This document shows positions 20,994 through 30,516 of a DNA stretch of 64,000 nt, one piece after another. The notes below the pieces were generated by a model that did no database searches, was not told the origin of the DNA, and worked only from the letters and a program-made list of their open reading frames with translations. Origin of the DNA: Bacteroidota bacterium (GTDB lineage Bacteria > Bacteroidota > Bacteroidia > Chitinophagales > Chitinophagaceae); the NCBI GenBank assembly GCA_947452905.1, contig CANGEP010000007.1, positions 44,676 to 108,675 of the forward strand, in the 5' to 3' direction. A program made the position numbers and the translations under genes. The first letter of the stretch is position 1, and each line of letters opens with the position of its first letter.

Positions 20994-21299
20994 ATGTCTC
21001 AAAGAATTAGAATAAAATTACAATCTTACGATCACAACTTAGTAGACAAGTCTGCTGAGAAAATCGTAAAAACAGTACGCAGTACAGGTGCCGTAGTTAC
21101 AGGTCCTATTCCTTTGCCTACACACAAACGCATTTTCACTGTGTTACGTTCACCGCACGTTAACAAGAAAAGTCGTGAGCAATTCCAATTAGCAACGCAC
21201 AAGCGTTTATTGGATATTTACACGTCTAGTTCTAAAACAGTAGACGCCCTTAGTAAGTTAGACTTACCATCAGGTGTTGAGGTGGAGATTAAAGCATAA
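20994..21299 (+). CDS. rpsJ: 30S ribosomal protein S10
   Basis: Head protein of the 30S subunit; in other bacteria it is also NusE in transcription antitermination. [23 protein letters not shown] at the start and the [28 protein letters not shown] loop are diagnostic. The length of 101 aa is normal. It has its own promoter and is followed by an unusually long 248-nt intergenic region before rplC, which holds several stem-loops. Confidence 0.99.
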   Translation: MSQRIRIKLQSYDHNLVDKSAEKIVKTVRSTGAVVTGPIPLPTHKRIFTVLRSPHVNKKSREQFQLATHKRLLDIYTSSSKTVDALSKLDLPSGVEVEIKA

Positions 21300-21370
21300 G
21301 TATTTATAATTACCATCTCCCAATCACTGCCCATTATGCAGCAGATGAAAAAGGAGCGCTGGTTTGAAGT

Positions 21371-21540
21371 AAGTAAAATATAAACAGGCCCTTCGAGGTT
21401 TGTTTACTTCCGGTACTTCCCCTCTCTTAATTGAGAAACAAAGGAAAAGGTCGGCAGCAAACAGGGATTGAATCCGAGCTACTATTAAACGTAGCATCAT
21501 CATCGGATGTCCTCAGAACCAAACGCGGGGCATAAACCGC
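21371..21540 (+). promoter_or_regulatory. Structured RNA region between rpsJ and rplC (candidate ribosomal-protein leader)
   Basis: Three stem-loops are visible in a 248-nt gap where neighbouring genes are 15-60 nt apart. (1) AAACAGGCC at 21382-21390 pairs with 21397-21405 (two G-U pairs) around CTTCGA; AAGT/ACTT extends it (21371-21374 with 21406-21409) across a 7-nt 5' bulge. (2) ATCCGA (21472-21477) pairs with 21503-21508, and GCTAC (21478-21482) with 21491-21495, leaving a 7-nt 3' bulge. (3) GCGG/CCGC at 21525-21540, seven nt before the rplC start. The position suggests autogenous control of the distal operon. Confidence 0.55.
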
Positions 21541-21547
21541 AAAAAAG

Positions 21548-22165
21548 ATGAAAGGTATTATTGGAAAAAAAATCGGCATGACTAGCATCTTCGGAGAAGA
21601 TGGAAAGCAAATTGCTTGCACCATTATCGAAGCTGGTCCTTGCACAGTTACTCAGGTGAAAACTCCTGAAGTAGATGGCTACAGCGCAGTACAATTAGCG
21701 TTGGGCGACAAGAAAGAAAAACATTCTACAAAGTCTGAAATTAATCACTACGCGAAAGCTCAGACTGCTCCCAAAAGATTTGTAAAAGAATTCCGCGACT
21801 ATTCGTTAGAAGCAGCATTAGGTGCAACTATTACCTTAGACATGTTCTCTGAAGGAGATACTGTTGAAGTGGTTGGTACAACAAAAGGTAAAGGTTTCCA
21901 AGGTGTTGTTAAGCGTCATGGTTTTAGCGGTGTGGGTGAAGCAACACACGGTCAACACGATCGTTCTCGTGCACCAGGTTCTATTGGTGGATCTTCTTAT
22001 CCTGCAAGAGTATTCAAAGGAATGCGTATGGCTGGCCGTATGGGTTCTGATCGCGTTAAAACAAAAGGTTTAAAAGTATTAAAGTTATTCCCAGAAAAGA
22101 ACTACGTTATTGTTAGCGGTTCTGTTCCAGGTCATAACGGTTCAATAGTTTTAATCCAAAAGTAA
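21548..22165 (+). CDS. rplC: 50S ribosomal protein L3
   Basis: Early-assembly large-subunit protein whose extended loop reaches the peptidyl-transferase centre. It begins [15 protein letters not shown]. The [17 protein letters not shown] and the [15 protein letters not shown] loop carry the conserved Gln that is methylated by PrmB in enterobacteria. The length of 205 aa is normal. The start codon follows an A-rich tract directly behind a small hairpin, so access to the start may be regulated by RNA structure. Confidence 0.98.
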   Translation: MKGIIGKKIGMTSIFGEDGKQIACTIIEAGPCTVTQVKTPEVDGYSAVQLALGDKKEKHSTKSEINHYAKAQTAPKRFVKEFRDYSLEAALGATITLDMFSEGDTVEVVGTTKGKGFQGVVKRHGFSGVGEATHGQHDRSRAPGSIGGSSYPARVFKGMRMAGRMGSDRVKTKGLKVLKLFPEKNYVIVSGSVPGHNGSIVLIQK

Positions 22166-22185
22166 TCACCACTTAATCGACAATC

Positions 22186-22815
22186 ATGCAATTAGAAGTA
22201 TTAGATATAAAAGGCAAAAAGACTGGCAGACAGGTAGAATTACCTGCTGAGATTTTTGGTGCAACTCCAAATGACCACGTTATTTATTTAGCCGTTAAGC
22301 AATATTTAGCAGCACGCCGTTCAGGTACGCACAAAGTTAAAACTCGTGCCGAAGTTCAAGGTGCTAGCAGAAAATTACACAAACAAAAAGGTACTGGTGG
22401 TGCTCGTAAGGGTAATATCCGTAACCCATTATATAAGGGTGGTGGTACTATATTTGGACCAAAACCACATTCTTACGATTTTAAATTAAACCGTAAGGTT
22501 AAAGATTTAGCTAAAATTTCTGCTTTATCTCATAAAGCCATTGATCAAGCAATTTTAGTTTTAGAAGATATCAATTTGACTGCACCAAAAACTTCAGCCA
22601 TTGCAGATATCATGAGTCAATTAAAATTAGACAATAAAAAAACTTTGGTGATTTTACCAGAGTATAATGATAATGTTTACTTAAGCACTCGCAATATTCC
22701 TAACGTAGCAAGTACATTATTAGCGGACGTTAATACTTACGACATCATGAATGCCGATGTATTAGTGATCACTGAAGGTGCTGCTAAAATTTTTAACGAA
22801 GAAGAAGCTGCGTAG
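22186..22815 (+). CDS. rplD: 50S ribosomal protein L4
   Basis: Large-subunit protein lining the exit tunnel; in enterobacteria it also represses its own operon. The tunnel loop KLHKQKGTGGARKGNIRNPLYKGG (about residues 62-85) is intact with no macrolide-resistance-type insertion. The C-terminal part VLVITEGA is standard. The length of 209 aa is normal. It lies 20 nt after rplC, and rplW follows after 20 nt. If the rpsJ-rplC RNA is an autogenous leader, L4 or L3 are the natural candidate ligands. Confidence 0.98.
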   Translation: MQLEVLDIKGKKTGRQVELPAEIFGATPNDHVIYLAVKQYLAARRSGTHKVKTRAEVQGASRKLHKQKGTGGARKGNIRNPLYKGGGTIFGPKPHSYDFKLNRKVKDLAKISALSHKAIDQAILVLEDINLTAPKTSAIADIMSQLKLDNKKTLVILPEYNDNVYLSTRNIPNVASTLLADVNTYDIMNADVLVITEGAAKIFNEEEAA

Positions 22816-22835
22816 TCTCTTTAAAAAAGATAATC

Positions 22836-23135
22836 ATGAAAGTAACAGAAATATTAATCAAGCCGATCTTAACTGAAAAAGCAAATGCTCAACAAGAAAA
22901 ATTGAGAAGATATGCATTCAAAGTAAATCGTCGCGCGAACAAATTAGAAATCAAAACTGCTATTGAGCAATTCTATGGCGTTAACGTTTTAGAAGTAAAC
23001 ACATTAGTAGTTCCTGGTAAAAACAAAACTCGTTCAACAAAGTCTGGCATTATCTCTGGTGTAAAATCTGGATATAAGAAAGCTTTGGTAACAGTTGCAG
23101 AAGGTGAAACCATTGACCTTTACGCAAGTATTTAA
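22836..23135 (+). CDS. rplW: 50S ribosomal protein L23
   Basis: Protein at the tunnel exit that docks trigger factor, SRP and SecY. It begins MKVTEILIKPILTEKA, the family signature. KANKLEIKTAIEQFYGVNVLEVNT is the conserved core, with an exit-rim loop near residue 65. The length of 99 aa is normal. It sits in the standard position between rplD and rplB, with a 44-nt gap before rplB. Confidence 0.98.
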   Translation: MKVTEILIKPILTEKANAQQEKLRRYAFKVNRRANKLEIKTAIEQFYGVNVLEVNTLVVPGKNKTRSTKSGIISGVKSGYKKALVTVAEGETIDLYASI

Positions 23136-23179
23136 TAATAGCAAGTGAAGCTGAAAATTTCACGTAAAAAAAACAAAAA

Positions 23180-24019
23180 ATGGCATTAAGAAAGTACAAA
23201 CCGATTACAGCAGGAACCCGTTGGAGAATTGGGAACGCCTATGCTGAAATCACCACTAACCAACCTGAAAAGAGTTTGTTAGAACCGCAAAAGAAAACTG
23301 CAGGACGTAACTTCCAAGGTCGTCGTGCAATGCGTTACATGGGTGGTGGTCACAGACAACACTATCGTATTATCGATTTTAAAAGAAACAAAAAAGACAT
23401 CGAAGCTACTGTTGTTTCTATCGAGTACGATCCAAACAGAACAGCATTTATCGCATTAGTACAATATACTGATGGTGAAAAAAGATACATTATTGCACCA
23501 CAAGGTTTACAAGTAGGTACAAAAGTTTCTTCAGGCGACAACGTTGCTCCTGAGATTGGAAACGCTTTACCTATGAAGAATATTCCTTTGGGTACTGTTA
23601 TTCACAATATCGAAATGCAACCTGGTCAAGGTGGTAAATTGGTAAGAAGTGCAGGTGCTTCTGCGCAATTAGCGAACAAAGAAGAAGAGTACGCAGTACT
23701 TAAAATGCCTTCTGGTGAATTAAGAAAATTATTAATTAACTGTTTTGCTACTATAGGGGTGGTTTCTAATAGCGACCATAACTTAGAAACAGCTGGTAAA
23801 GCAGGTAGAAATCGTTGGAAAGGCGTAAGACCTCGTGTTAGAGGTGTTGCGATGAACCCAGTGGATCACCCGATGGGTGGTGGTGAAGGTAGAGCGTCTG
23901 GTGGTCATCCAAGAAGCAGAACTGGTAAGTATGCTAAAGGAGAAAAAACTAGAACAAGAGGTAAGGGTAGCGATAAATTAATTATCCAACGCCGCGACGG
24001 AAAAAAATTGACTAAATAA
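23180..24019 (+). CDS. rplB: 50S ribosomal protein L2
   Basis: Large-subunit protein needed for subunit association and peptidyl-transferase structure. [22 protein letters not shown] is the N-terminal RNA-binding region. [19 protein letters not shown] contains the conserved His near the catalytic centre. The length of 279 aa is normal and the C-terminal basic tail is present. It is in the usual S10-operon position, 25 nt before rpsS. Confidence 0.99.
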   Translation: MALRKYKPITAGTRWRIGNAYAEITTNQPEKSLLEPQKKTAGRNFQGRRAMRYMGGGHRQHYRIIDFKRNKKDIEATVVSIEYDPNRTAFIALVQYTDGEKRYIIAPQGLQVGTKVSSGDNVAPEIGNALPMKNIPLGTVIHNIEMQPGQGGKLVRSAGASAQLANKEEEYAVLKMPSGELRKLLINCFATIGVVSNSDHNLETAGKAGRNRWKGVRPRVRGVAMNPVDHPMGGGEGRASGGHPRSRTGKYAKGEKTRTRGKGSDKLIIQRRDGKKLTK

Positions 24020-24044
24020 TTAACATTCAAATTAACTCATAACT

Positions 24045-24314
24045 ATGGGTCGTTCGATTAAAAAAGGTCCTTATATAGATCATAATCTTGAAGAAAAAGT
24101 AGAGGCTATGAACGAAGGAAAAACGAAGAAAGCAGTTATCAAAACTTGGAGCCGTAGAAGTACGATCTCTCCAGAATTTGTTGGACACACTTTCGCAGTA
24201 CACAATGGAAATAAATTCATACCAGTTTATGTTACCGAATTCATGGTAGGACATAAATTAGGTGAATTCTCTCCAACGAGAAACTTCAGAGGACACGCAG
24301 GTAGCAAAAAATAG
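24045..24314 (+). CDS. rpsS: 30S ribosomal protein S19
   Basis: Head protein that forms a complex with S13 and contacts the A-site tRNA and 23S rRNA bridge. [19 protein letters not shown] is the standard opening. The central [23 protein letters not shown] and [12 protein letters not shown] segments are diagnostic. The length of 89 aa is normal. rplV starts 17 nt later. Its partner S13 is not encoded in this window. Confidence 0.99.
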   Translation: MGRSIKKGPYIDHNLEEKVEAMNEGKTKKAVIKTWSRRSTISPEFVGHTFAVHNGNKFIPVYVTEFMVGHKLGEFSPTRNFRGHAGSKK

Positions 24315-24331
24315 TAAAAAATAATTAAGAA

Positions 24332-24688
24332 ATGGAAGCAGTAGCTAAACTAAATAATTATCCAACCGGACCACGTAAGATGCGATTAATCGCTGACGTA
24401 ATCCGTGGTATGGAAGTGGAAAAAGCATTGGCAATTTTGGAGTTCCATCCACAACACAATGCAGTTCCATTAGCAAAGTTGTTAAAAAGTGCAATCAGTA
24501 ACTGGGAGCAAAAAAACAGCGGCGCTAGTGCAGCAGATAGCAAACTAGTAGTTAAAACAATCTTCGTAGATGGTGGTCGTACGTTAAAGCGTATGCGTCC
24601 AGCTCCACAAGGTCGTGGCTACAGAGTGCGTAAACGCAGCAATCACGTAACATTGATTGTAGATTCAAAATCAGATTCAAAAAACTAA
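24332..24688 (+). CDS. rplV: 50S ribosomal protein L22
   Basis: Exit-tunnel protein whose hairpin forms the constriction with L4. [20 protein letters not shown] at the start and [24 protein letters not shown] at the end match the family. The beta-hairpin sequence shows no macrolide-type duplication. The length of 118 aa is normal. It is packed 18 nt before rpsC. Confidence 0.98.
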   Translation: MEAVAKLNNYPTGPRKMRLIADVIRGMEVEKALAILEFHPQHNAVPLAKLLKSAISNWEQKNSGASAADSKLVVKTIFVDGGRTLKRMRPAPQGRGYRVRKRSNHVTLIVDSKSDSKN

Positions 24689-24706
24689 ATATTCTAAACC
24701 ATCATT

Positions 24707-25477
24707 ATGGGTCAGAAAGCAAATCCAATTGGAAATAGATTAGGTATCATCCGCGGATGGGAAAGTAACTGGTATGGTAATAAAAAAGATTACGCTACTA
24801 AGTTAATCGAAGATCAAAAAATTCGTACCTACTTAAACGCTCGTATTAACAAAGGAGGTATCGCTCGTATCGTTATCGAACGTACTTTAGGAAAATTAAT
24901 TATTACGATTCATACCTCTAAGCCTGGTATCATCATCGGTAAAGGTGGCGGTGAAGTGGATCGTATTAAAGAAGAGTTAAAGAAATTAACTGGTAAAGAT
25001 GATGTACAAATCAACATCTTAGAAATACGTCGTCCTGAATTAGATGCTACCATTGTGGGTGAGACAATCGCTCGTCAAATTGAAAACCGTATCAACTACA
25101 AGCGTGCTATTAAAATGGCCATTGCTTCTACTTTGAGAATGGGTGCTGAAGGTATCAAGATTAAAGTGGGTGGTCGTATCGGTGGTGCTGAGATTGCACG
25201 TAGCGAAGAAATCAAACAAGGCCGTGTTCCTTTACATACTTTCAGAATGGACATCGATTATGCTAGCGTATTTGCTTTAACAGTATACGGTAAAATCGGT
25301 ATCAAGGTTTGGATTTGTAAAGGTGAAGTTTTAGGAAAGCGTGAATTAAATCCAAATTTCGTTGGCGGTAAAGAAGGTGGAGAAAGAGCTGATCATCCAC
25401 GTGGAGATCGTCGAGATGATCGTCGTGATGGTGGAGACCGTCGTGGTGGAGCTGGCGCTGGACCAAGAAGAAAATAA
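24707..25477 (+). CDS. rpsC: 30S ribosomal protein S3, with low-complexity basic/acidic tail
   Basis: S3 forms part of the mRNA entry helicase. [20 protein letters not shown] is the canonical start. The KH domain carries [20 protein letters not shown] (about residues 78-97), and [24 protein letters not shown] lies in the C-terminal domain. At 256 aa it is longer than E. coli S3 (about 233) because of a tail after residue 224 made of Asp/Arg/Gly repeats ([16 protein letters not shown]). The DNA there is a matching imperfect repeat, so this tail is prone to length change. Confidence 0.98.
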   Translation: MGQKANPIGNRLGIIRGWESNWYGNKKDYATKLIEDQKIRTYLNARINKGGIARIVIERTLGKLIITIHTSKPGIIIGKGGGEVDRIKEELKKLTGKDDVQINILEIRRPELDATIVGETIARQIENRINYKRAIKMAIASTLRMGAEGIKIKVGGRIGGAEIARSEEIKQGRVPLHTFRMDIDYASVFALTVYGKIGIKVWICKGEVLGKRELNPNFVGGKEGGERADHPRGDRRDDRRDGGDRRGGAGAGPRRK

Positions 25478-25525
25478 ACTCGAACAAAGACAACAATTTT
25501 AAAAAAGAGATAACAATATAATAAG

Positions 25526-25939
25526 ATGTTACAGCCGAAAAGAAGTAAACACAGAAAACAACAGAAGGGACGTATTCGCGAAGTAGCGAAGCGTGGAACT
25601 TCTATTGCATTTGGTTCTTTTGCCTTAAAATCATTAGACCCGATCTGGTTAACTAACAGACAAATTGAATCTGCTCGTCAAGCCATGACTCGTGCTATGA
25701 AAAGAGAAGGTAATGTTTGGATCCGTGTTTTCCCAGATAAAATTATTACTCGTAAGCCTGCAGAGGTGAGAATGGGTAAAGGTAAAGGTAACCCTGAATT
25801 CTGGGCTGCTGTGGTAGAACCAGGTCGTATCATTTTTGAAATTGATGGTGTTACACCAGAGGTAGCAAAAGAAGCGATGGGATTAGCTGCACAAAAATTA
25901 CCAATCAAAACTAAATTCGTTACAAGAAGAGACTTGTAA
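25526..25939 (+). CDS. rplP: 50S ribosomal protein L16
   Basis: Organises the A-site tRNA elbow region of the 50S subunit. [18 protein letters not shown] is the family start, and [20 protein letters not shown] and [16 protein letters not shown] are conserved. The Arg in this last region, hydroxylated by RoxA in E. coli, aligns with the conserved segment. The length of 137 aa is normal. It lies 48 nt after rpsC. Confidence 0.99.
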   Translation: MLQPKRSKHRKQQKGRIREVAKRGTSIAFGSFALKSLDPIWLTNRQIESARQAMTRAMKREGNVWIRVFPDKIITRKPAEVRMGKGKGNPEFWAAVVEPGRIIFEIDGVTPEVAKEAMGLAAQKLPIKTKFVTRRDL

Positions 25940-25972
25940 TAAAAATAGGAGTAAACAAAAAAAGTATTTGCT

Positions 25973-26185
25973 ATGGCAACCAAGAAATATGATTTTAATA
26001 AGGGCTTAAAAGACGCAAGTGTTGTGGATCTAAAATCTCGCATCACAGAAGATCAATTAAGACTTAAAAAATTAGAGTTCGCTCACGCTATTTCTCCATT
26101 AGAGAATCCAATGAGCATCCGCGGACTTCGTAAAGACATTGCCCGTTTAAAAACGGAATTAAAGAAAAAAGAGTTAGGCATCTAA
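25973..26185 (+). CDS. rpmC: 50S ribosomal protein L29
   Basis: Small two-helix protein at the tunnel exit next to L23. The core [23 protein letters not shown] and [17 protein letters not shown] match the family pattern (helix, GxIRxxKK-like turn, helix). The length of 70 aa is normal. It sits between rplP and rpsQ as expected. Confidence 0.96.
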   Translation: MATKKYDFNKGLKDASVVDLKSRITEDQLRLKKLEFAHAISPLENPMSIRGLRKDIARLKTELKKKELGI

Positions 26186-26210
26186 TTATATAGACAACTA
26201 ACAGTATAAA

Positions 26211-26477
26211 ATGACAACAATGGTAGTAAGAAATTTACGTAAAACAAGAATCGGAATCGTTACAAGCGACAAAATGGATAAAACCGTTACAGTTGCTGTA
26301 GAAAGAAAAGTAAAGCATCCGATCTATGGAAAATTCGTGAAAAAAACAACAAAGTTCCATGCACATGATGAGAAACAAGAGTGTGGTATTGGTGACGTTG
26401 TAAAAATCATGGAGACTCGTCCATTAAGTAAAACAAAACGTTGGAGATTAGTAGAAATAGTTGAAAAAGCTAAATAA
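26211..26477 (+). CDS. rpsQ: 30S ribosomal protein S17
   Basis: Primary 16S rRNA-binding OB-fold protein. [24 protein letters not shown] and the [20 protein letters not shown] loop are diagnostic. The start could be the first Met (26211) or the Met three codons in (26220); both give normal-sized S17 (88 or 85 aa). A 77-nt gap precedes rplN and contains only a short direct repeat (AAAAGCTA). Confidence 0.98.
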   Translation: MTTMVVRNLRKTRIGIVTSDKMDKTVTVAVERKVKHPIYGKFVKKTTKFHAHDEKQECGIGDVVKIMETRPLSKTKRWRLVEIVEKAK

Positions 26478-26554
26478 TCTAATCCACAAAAAGTAGTAAA
26501 TCGTATTAACCCAAGTTCGCAAGAACAAGGAATAAAAGCTAAAAGCTAAATAAA

Positions 26555-26923
26555 ATGATTCAGCAAGAAAGTAGGCTCAATGTAGCTGATAATAGCGGCG
26601 CTAAAGAAGTACTTTGTATCAAAGTATTAGGAAATAGCGGACAAGACTTCGCAAAAATCGGTGACACGATTGTTGTTACAGTTAAAGACGCAATTCCTGC
26701 AGGCGGTATCAAAAAAGGTACTGTATCTAAAGCAGTTATTGTTCGTACAAAAAACAAATTGCGCAGAAAAGACGGATCTTATATCCGTTTTGATGACAAC
26801 GCAGTGGTATTATTAAACAATTCAGAAGAGCCAAGAGGTACACGTATCTTTGGACCAGTTGCTCGTGAATTGCGTGATAAAGGATACATGAAGATTGTTT
26901 CATTAGCACCAGAGGTGTTATAA
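26555..26923 (+). CDS. rplN: 50S ribosomal protein L14
   Basis: Intersubunit-bridge protein and docking site of Rsf[20 protein letters not shown] is the canonical start. The central [13 protein letters not shown] and the [17 protein letters not shown] segment are conserved. The length of 122 aa is exactly typical. It lies 13 nt before rplX, opening the spc-type part of the cluster. Confidence 0.99.
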   Translation: MIQQESRLNVADNSGAKEVLCIKVLGNSGQDFAKIGDTIVVTVKDAIPAGGIKKGTVSKAVIVRTKNKLRRKDGSYIRFDDNAVVLLNNSEEPRGTRIFGPVARELRDKGYMKIVSLAPEVL

Positions 26924-26936
26924 ACTATAAATAATT

Positions 26937-27275
26937 ATGAGTAACAGATTCAAACCCAAATTCAACATCAAGAAAGGCGATAACGTAGTTGTTATTGCTG
27001 GTGATGACAAGGACTTGAAAAAACCTCGCAAGGTGTTAGAAGTAAACGTTGAAAAAGGACGTGTAACTGTTGAAGGCGTAGCCATTGCAACAAAACACAC
27101 AAAGCCTTCAGCTTCTAATACAAAGGGTGGTATCGTTAAAGTGGAAGCGTCTATTAGCATTAGTAATGTAATGTTATGGGACGAAAAAACAAGCGCACCT
27201 ACAAAAGTGAAGCGTTCAAGAGAAACAGGAAAATTAGTAAGAATTTCAAAAAAATCAGGGGAGGTAATTAAATAA
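26937..27275 (+). CDS. rplX: 50S ribosomal protein L24
   Basis: Assembly initiator for the 50S subunit. The KOW motif is visible at the start ([25 protein letters not shown]). The C-terminal [15 protein letters not shown] is usual. The length of 112 aa is slightly long because of an N-terminal [11 protein letters not shown] extension, common in the phylum. Its TAA overlaps the ATG of rplE by one base, implying translational coupling. Confidence 0.98.
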   Translation: MSNRFKPKFNIKKGDNVVVIAGDDKDLKKPRKVLEVNVEKGRVTVEGVAIATKHTKPSASNTKGGIVKVEASISISNVMLWDEKTSAPTKVKRSRETGKLVRISKKSGEVIK

Positions 27276-27850
27276 TGAGTACCGTAAAATACACTCCAAG
27301 ATTAGCAGATAAGTATACTCAAGAAGTAATACCTGCTTTATCTAAAAAGTTTGGTTACAAGTCTGTAATGCAAACTCCTAAGTTGGAAAAAATTTGCATC
27401 AACCGTGGTGTAAATGGCGCCGTAAATGACAAAAAGTTAGTAGACATCGCTATCGATGAGTTAACTACTATCACTGGTCAAAAAGCAGTACCAACTTTAT
27501 CTAAGAAAGATATTTCAAACTTTAAATTACGTAAGGGTATGCCCATTGGTGCTCGCGTAACTTTAAGAGGCGAAAAAATGTTCGAATTCTTAGATCGTTT
27601 AGTATCAGTTGCTTTGCCACGTGTACGTGACTTCAAAGGTGTTAGCGATAAAGCTTTTGATGGTCGTGGTAACTACACATTGGGAGTAACAGAACAAATC
27701 ATCTTCCCAGAAATCGATATCGATAAAGTAAATAAAATCACTGGTTTGGATATTACTTTTGTAACAACTGCCCAAACTAATGAAGAAGCATACGAATTAT
27801 TAAAAGAATTGGGTATGCCGTTTAAGAATATCAAAAAAGACAATAACTAA
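27275..27850 (+). CDS. rplE: 50S ribosomal protein L5
   Basis: 5S rRNA-binding protein of the central protuberance that contacts the P-site tRNA. Family segments are [12 protein letters not shown], the [27 protein letters not shown] stretch, and the [18 protein letters not shown] loop. The length of 191 aa is normal. The start overlaps the rplX stop (TAATG). It lies 13 nt before rpsN. Confidence 0.99.
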   Translation: MSTVKYTPRLADKYTQEVIPALSKKFGYKSVMQTPKLEKICINRGVNGAVNDKKLVDIAIDELTTITGQKAVPTLSKKDISNFKLRKGMPIGARVTLRGEKMFEFLDRLVSVALPRVRDFKGVSDKAFDGRGNYTLGVTEQIIFPEIDIDKVNKITGLDITFVTTAQTNEEAYELLKELGMPFKNIKKDNN

Positions 27851-27863
27851 TTAAAATAAAACT

Positions 27864-28133
27864 ATGGCAAGAGAATCAGTCAAAGCCAGACAAAGAAAGC
27901 GTGAAGCAACTGTAAAACAATATGCTGAAAAGCGTGCTGCTTTAAAAGCTGCTGGAGATTATGCAGGTTTAGATAAATTACCTAAAAATGCATCTCCTGT
28001 ACGTTTAAAAAATCGTTGTCAATTAACAGGTCGTCCTAAAGGATATATGAGATACTTCGGTGTTTCAAGAAATATATTCCGTGACATGGCCTTGAATGGC
28101 TTAATCCCAGGAGTAAAAAAAGCGAGCTGGTAA
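27864..28133 (+). CDS. rpsN: 30S ribosomal protein S14, zinc-free (C-minus) type
   Basis: Head protein of the 30S subunit. [27 protein letters not shown] is the C-terminal signature. The 89-aa length and the lack of a CxxC pair mark it as the zinc-independent form, so the ribosome does not depend on zinc at this position. It lies in the standard place after rplE. The 85-nt gap to rpsH shows no clear element. Confidence 0.98.
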   Translation: MARESVKARQRKREATVKQYAEKRAALKAAGDYAGLDKLPKNASPVRLKNRCQLTGRPKGYMRYFGVSRNIFRDMALNGLIPGVKKASW

Positions 28134-28218
28134 ACAATCGCAAAACATTGATTTAAGTTCAATCCTAGTATTGAATACTGAAACAAAACAAAATTTAGAA
28201 CTGATTTAAAATATTAAT

Positions 28219-28617
28219 ATGGTAACAGATCCAATAGCAGACTTTTTAACGAGAATTCGTAATGCCCAAATGGCACAACATAGAATTGTTGAGATTCCTG
28301 CATCCAATTTAAAAAAGCGTATTACTGAAATTTTATACGATCAAGGATATATCTTGAAATATAAATTTGAAGATGATACTAAGCAAGGTTTAATTAAGAT
28401 CGCCTTAAAATATGATGCTGATACTAAACAACCAGCTATCCGTTCTTTAGAGCGTATCAGCCGTCCTGGTTTACGTCAGTATGCTAAGCCAGCTGAAATT
28501 AAAAGAGTAAGCAATGGTTTAGGTATCGCTATCTTATCTACTTCAAAAGGAGTATTAACAGATAAGCAAGCTAAAGCTGCCAATGTAGGTGGTGAGGTAT
28601 TGTGTGCTATCGCTTAA
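28219..28617 (+). CDS. rpsH: 30S ribosomal protein S8
   Basis: 16S rRNA-binding protein of the central domain; in enterobacteria it also represses the spc operon. It begins MVTDPIADFLTRIRNAQMA. The C-terminal GLGIAILSTSKGVLTDKQA motif is the conserved RNA-binding loop. The length of 132 aa is normal. The 104-nt gap to rplF has weak self-complementarity but no clear promoter. Confidence 0.99.
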   Translation: MVTDPIADFLTRIRNAQMAQHRIVEIPASNLKKRITEILYDQGYILKYKFEDDTKQGLIKIALKYDADTKQPAIRSLERISRPGLRQYAKPAEIKRVSNGLGIAILSTSKGVLTDKQAKAANVGGEVLCAIA

Positions 28618-28721
28618 GATTGTATACAAAAATTAGAAATAAAAATTAATGCTTAGTATGCATTTAAGCCTTTTAGTCGGGGCTGAAAACAACTAAGTAA
28701 AACAAATAAAAACAAACGACT

Positions 28722-29273
28722 ATGTCTCGTATAGGAAAAAAACCAGTAAGTATCCCCAAGGGCGTTACTATCACTGTTAAAGATGCAGTGGTTACTGTAA
28801 AAGGACCAAAAGGTGAATTATCTCAGCCAATTGATCGTGATATCGAAATCGAAATCAACGAAACTGAGTTAATCGTTAAACGTCCAACTGAACAAATTCG
28901 TCATAGAGCTATGCACGGTTTATACCGTTCTTTAATTAGCAACTTGGTGAAAGGTGTTACAGAAGGTTACAAAAAAGAATTAGAATTAGTTGGGGTAGGT
29001 TTTAAAGCTGCTAACCAAGGTAACTTGTTAGATTTAGCTTTAGGTTATTCTCACAATATCATATTTGAAATTCCTAAAGAATTAAAAGTAGCTACTACAA
29101 CTGAAAAAGGTCAAAACCCTAAAATTTTCTTAGAAGGTAGTGACAAACAATTAATAGGACAAGTGGCTGCAAAAATCAGAGGATTACGTAAACCAGAACC
29201 ATACAAAGGAAAAGGTGTGAGATACTCTGATGAGGTGGTAAGAAGAAAAGCAGGTAAAGCAGCGGGTAAATAA
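28722..29273 (+). CDS. rplF: 50S ribosomal protein L6
   Basis: Large-subunit protein near the factor-binding site, made of two repeated domains. MSRIGKKPVSIPKGV is the canonical start. The C-terminal signature is GQVAAKIRGLRKPEPYKGKGVRY. The length of 183 aa is normal. rplR follows after 51 nt. Confidence 0.99.
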   Translation: MSRIGKKPVSIPKGVTITVKDAVVTVKGPKGELSQPIDRDIEIEINETELIVKRPTEQIRHRAMHGLYRSLISNLVKGVTEGYKKELELVGVGFKAANQGNLLDLALGYSHNIIFEIPKELKVATTTEKGQNPKIFLEGSDKQLIGQVAAKIRGLRKPEPYKGKGVRYSDEVVRRKAGKAAGK

Positions 29274-29324
29274 TAATTAAAAATCAGGCCAGCGGCAGAA
29301 TCGCTAGCCCCAAAAATAAAGTAT

Positions 29325-29675
29325 ATGAGTAAATTAACTCAAAGACAAAAGATCAGATACAGAATTCGTAAAAAAGTACAAGGTACTGCGTCTAAGCCAC
29401 GTTTATCTGTATTCAGAAGTAACGCAGAAATTTATTGTCAATTGATCGATGATGTTACAGGTGTTACCTTAGCAGCAGCCGCATCAACTGAGAAAGATAT
29501 TGCAGCTCAAAAAGTAGCCAAAATTGAAAAAGCTAAATTAGCTGGTCAATCAATCGCCAAAAAAGCAGCAGCTTTATCTATCACTACAGTTGTATTTGAT
29601 AGAGGTGGTAATTTATACCACGGTAGAATTAAGGCAGTAGCTGAAGGTGCTAGAGAGGGAGGACTTCAATTTTAA
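29325..29675 (+). CDS. rplR: 50S ribosomal protein L18
   Basis: 5S rRNA-binding protein of the central protuberance. The basic N terminus ([31 protein letters not shown]) and the C-terminal [26 protein letters not shown] are diagnostic. The length of 116 aa is normal. It lies 27 nt before rpsE. Confidence 0.99.
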   Translation: MSKLTQRQKIRYRIRKKVQGTASKPRLSVFRSNAEIYCQLIDDVTGVTLAAAASTEKDIAAQKVAKIEKAKLAGQSIAKKAAALSITTVVFDRGGNLYHGRIKAVAEGAREGGLQF

Positions 29676-29702
29676 TTCGCAAAAAAATACTAATAGAAAA
29701 TC

Positions 29703-30224
29703 ATGTCTAAAGTAAACGTAAATAAGGTTAAAGCAGCAGGTGATGTAGAACTAAAAGAAAAAGTAGTATCTATTAACCGTGTAGTTAAAACAACAAAGGG
29801 TGGTCGTACTTTTAGCTTCTCAGCTTTAGTAGTAGTAGGTAACGAAAATGGCGTAGTTGGTCAAGGTTTAGGTAAAGCCAAAGAAGTTCAAGAAGCTATT
29901 ACAAAAGGTATCGAAGATGCTAAAAAGAACTTAGTAAAAGTGCCTATCATGCACGGAACAATTCCTCACGATCAGTTAGGAAAATCGGGTGCTGCTAAAG
30001 TATTAATTAAGCCAGCTGCACACGGAGCGGGTGTAATCGCGGGTGGTAGCATGCGTGCTGTATTAGAGAGCGCTGGTATCACTGACGTATTAGCTAAAAG
30101 TTTAGGTTCTGCTAATCCACATAACGTGGTTAAGGCAACTATCAAAGCTTTAGGTTTATTACGTGAGCCAGTTCAAGTTGCTAAAACTAGAAACATTAAA
30201 TTATCAAAAGTATTTAACGGATAG
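29703..30224 (+). CDS. rpsE: 30S ribosomal protein S5
   Basis: Small-subunit protein at the mRNA entry channel, involved in accuracy. The N-terminal double-stranded-RNA-binding fold has [26 protein letters not shown], with the loop altered in spectinomycin resistance in normal form. The C-terminal domain carries [36 protein letters not shown]. The length of 173 aa is normal. Confidence 0.99.
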   Translation: MSKVNVNKVKAAGDVELKEKVVSINRVVKTTKGGRTFSFSALVVVGNENGVVGQGLGKAKEVQEAITKGIEDAKKNLVKVPIMHGTIPHDQLGKSGAAKVLIKPAAHGAGVIAGGSMRAVLESAGITDVLAKSLGSANPHNVVKATIKALGLLREPVQVAKTRNIKLSKVFNG

Positions 30225-30262
30225 TTGAATCACTAACCTTAATACGTGTTAAATAATTAAAG

Positions 30263-30445
30263 ATGAAAAAGATAAAAATTACGCAAGTAAAAAGCGGTAT
30301 CGACAGATCAGAGCGTCAAAAACAAACATTGATTGCTTTAGGTTTGAAAAAATTAAATGCAACTAAAGAAGTAGAGGCAACTCCACAAATTTTGGGCATG
30401 GTAAACAAAGTAGCGCACTTGGTAAAAGTGGAAGAGATCGCTTAG
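30263..30445 (+). CDS. rpmD: 50S ribosomal protein L30
   Basis: Small bacterial-type L30. KIKITQVKSGIDRSERQKQTLIALGLKKLN is the core, followed by the conserved GMVNKVAHLVKVEE end. At 60 aa it is the usual bacterial length. It lies between rpsE and rplO, as in most bacteria. The 71-nt gap to rplO holds no clear element. Confidence 0.98.
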   Translation: MKKIKITQVKSGIDRSERQKQTLIALGLKKLNATKEVEATPQILGMVNKVAHLVKVEEIA

Positions 30446-30516
30446 TTTTTTAACTAATCATTCTTTCTTATTCAATAAAGCGAGGGGAGATACCCCGAAA
30501 GTAAAAATCAAAAAAA

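Noticed and set aside
20994..21299. Classic L4-binding S10 leader before rpsJ
   Set aside because: The predicted leader before rpsJ is only about 25 nt, too short; the structured region lies after rpsJ.
25302..25496. His/Asp-rich minus-strand frame ([15 protein letters not shown])
   Set aside because: It is the antisense reading of the Arg/Asp repeat in the S3 tail, not a metal-binding protein.
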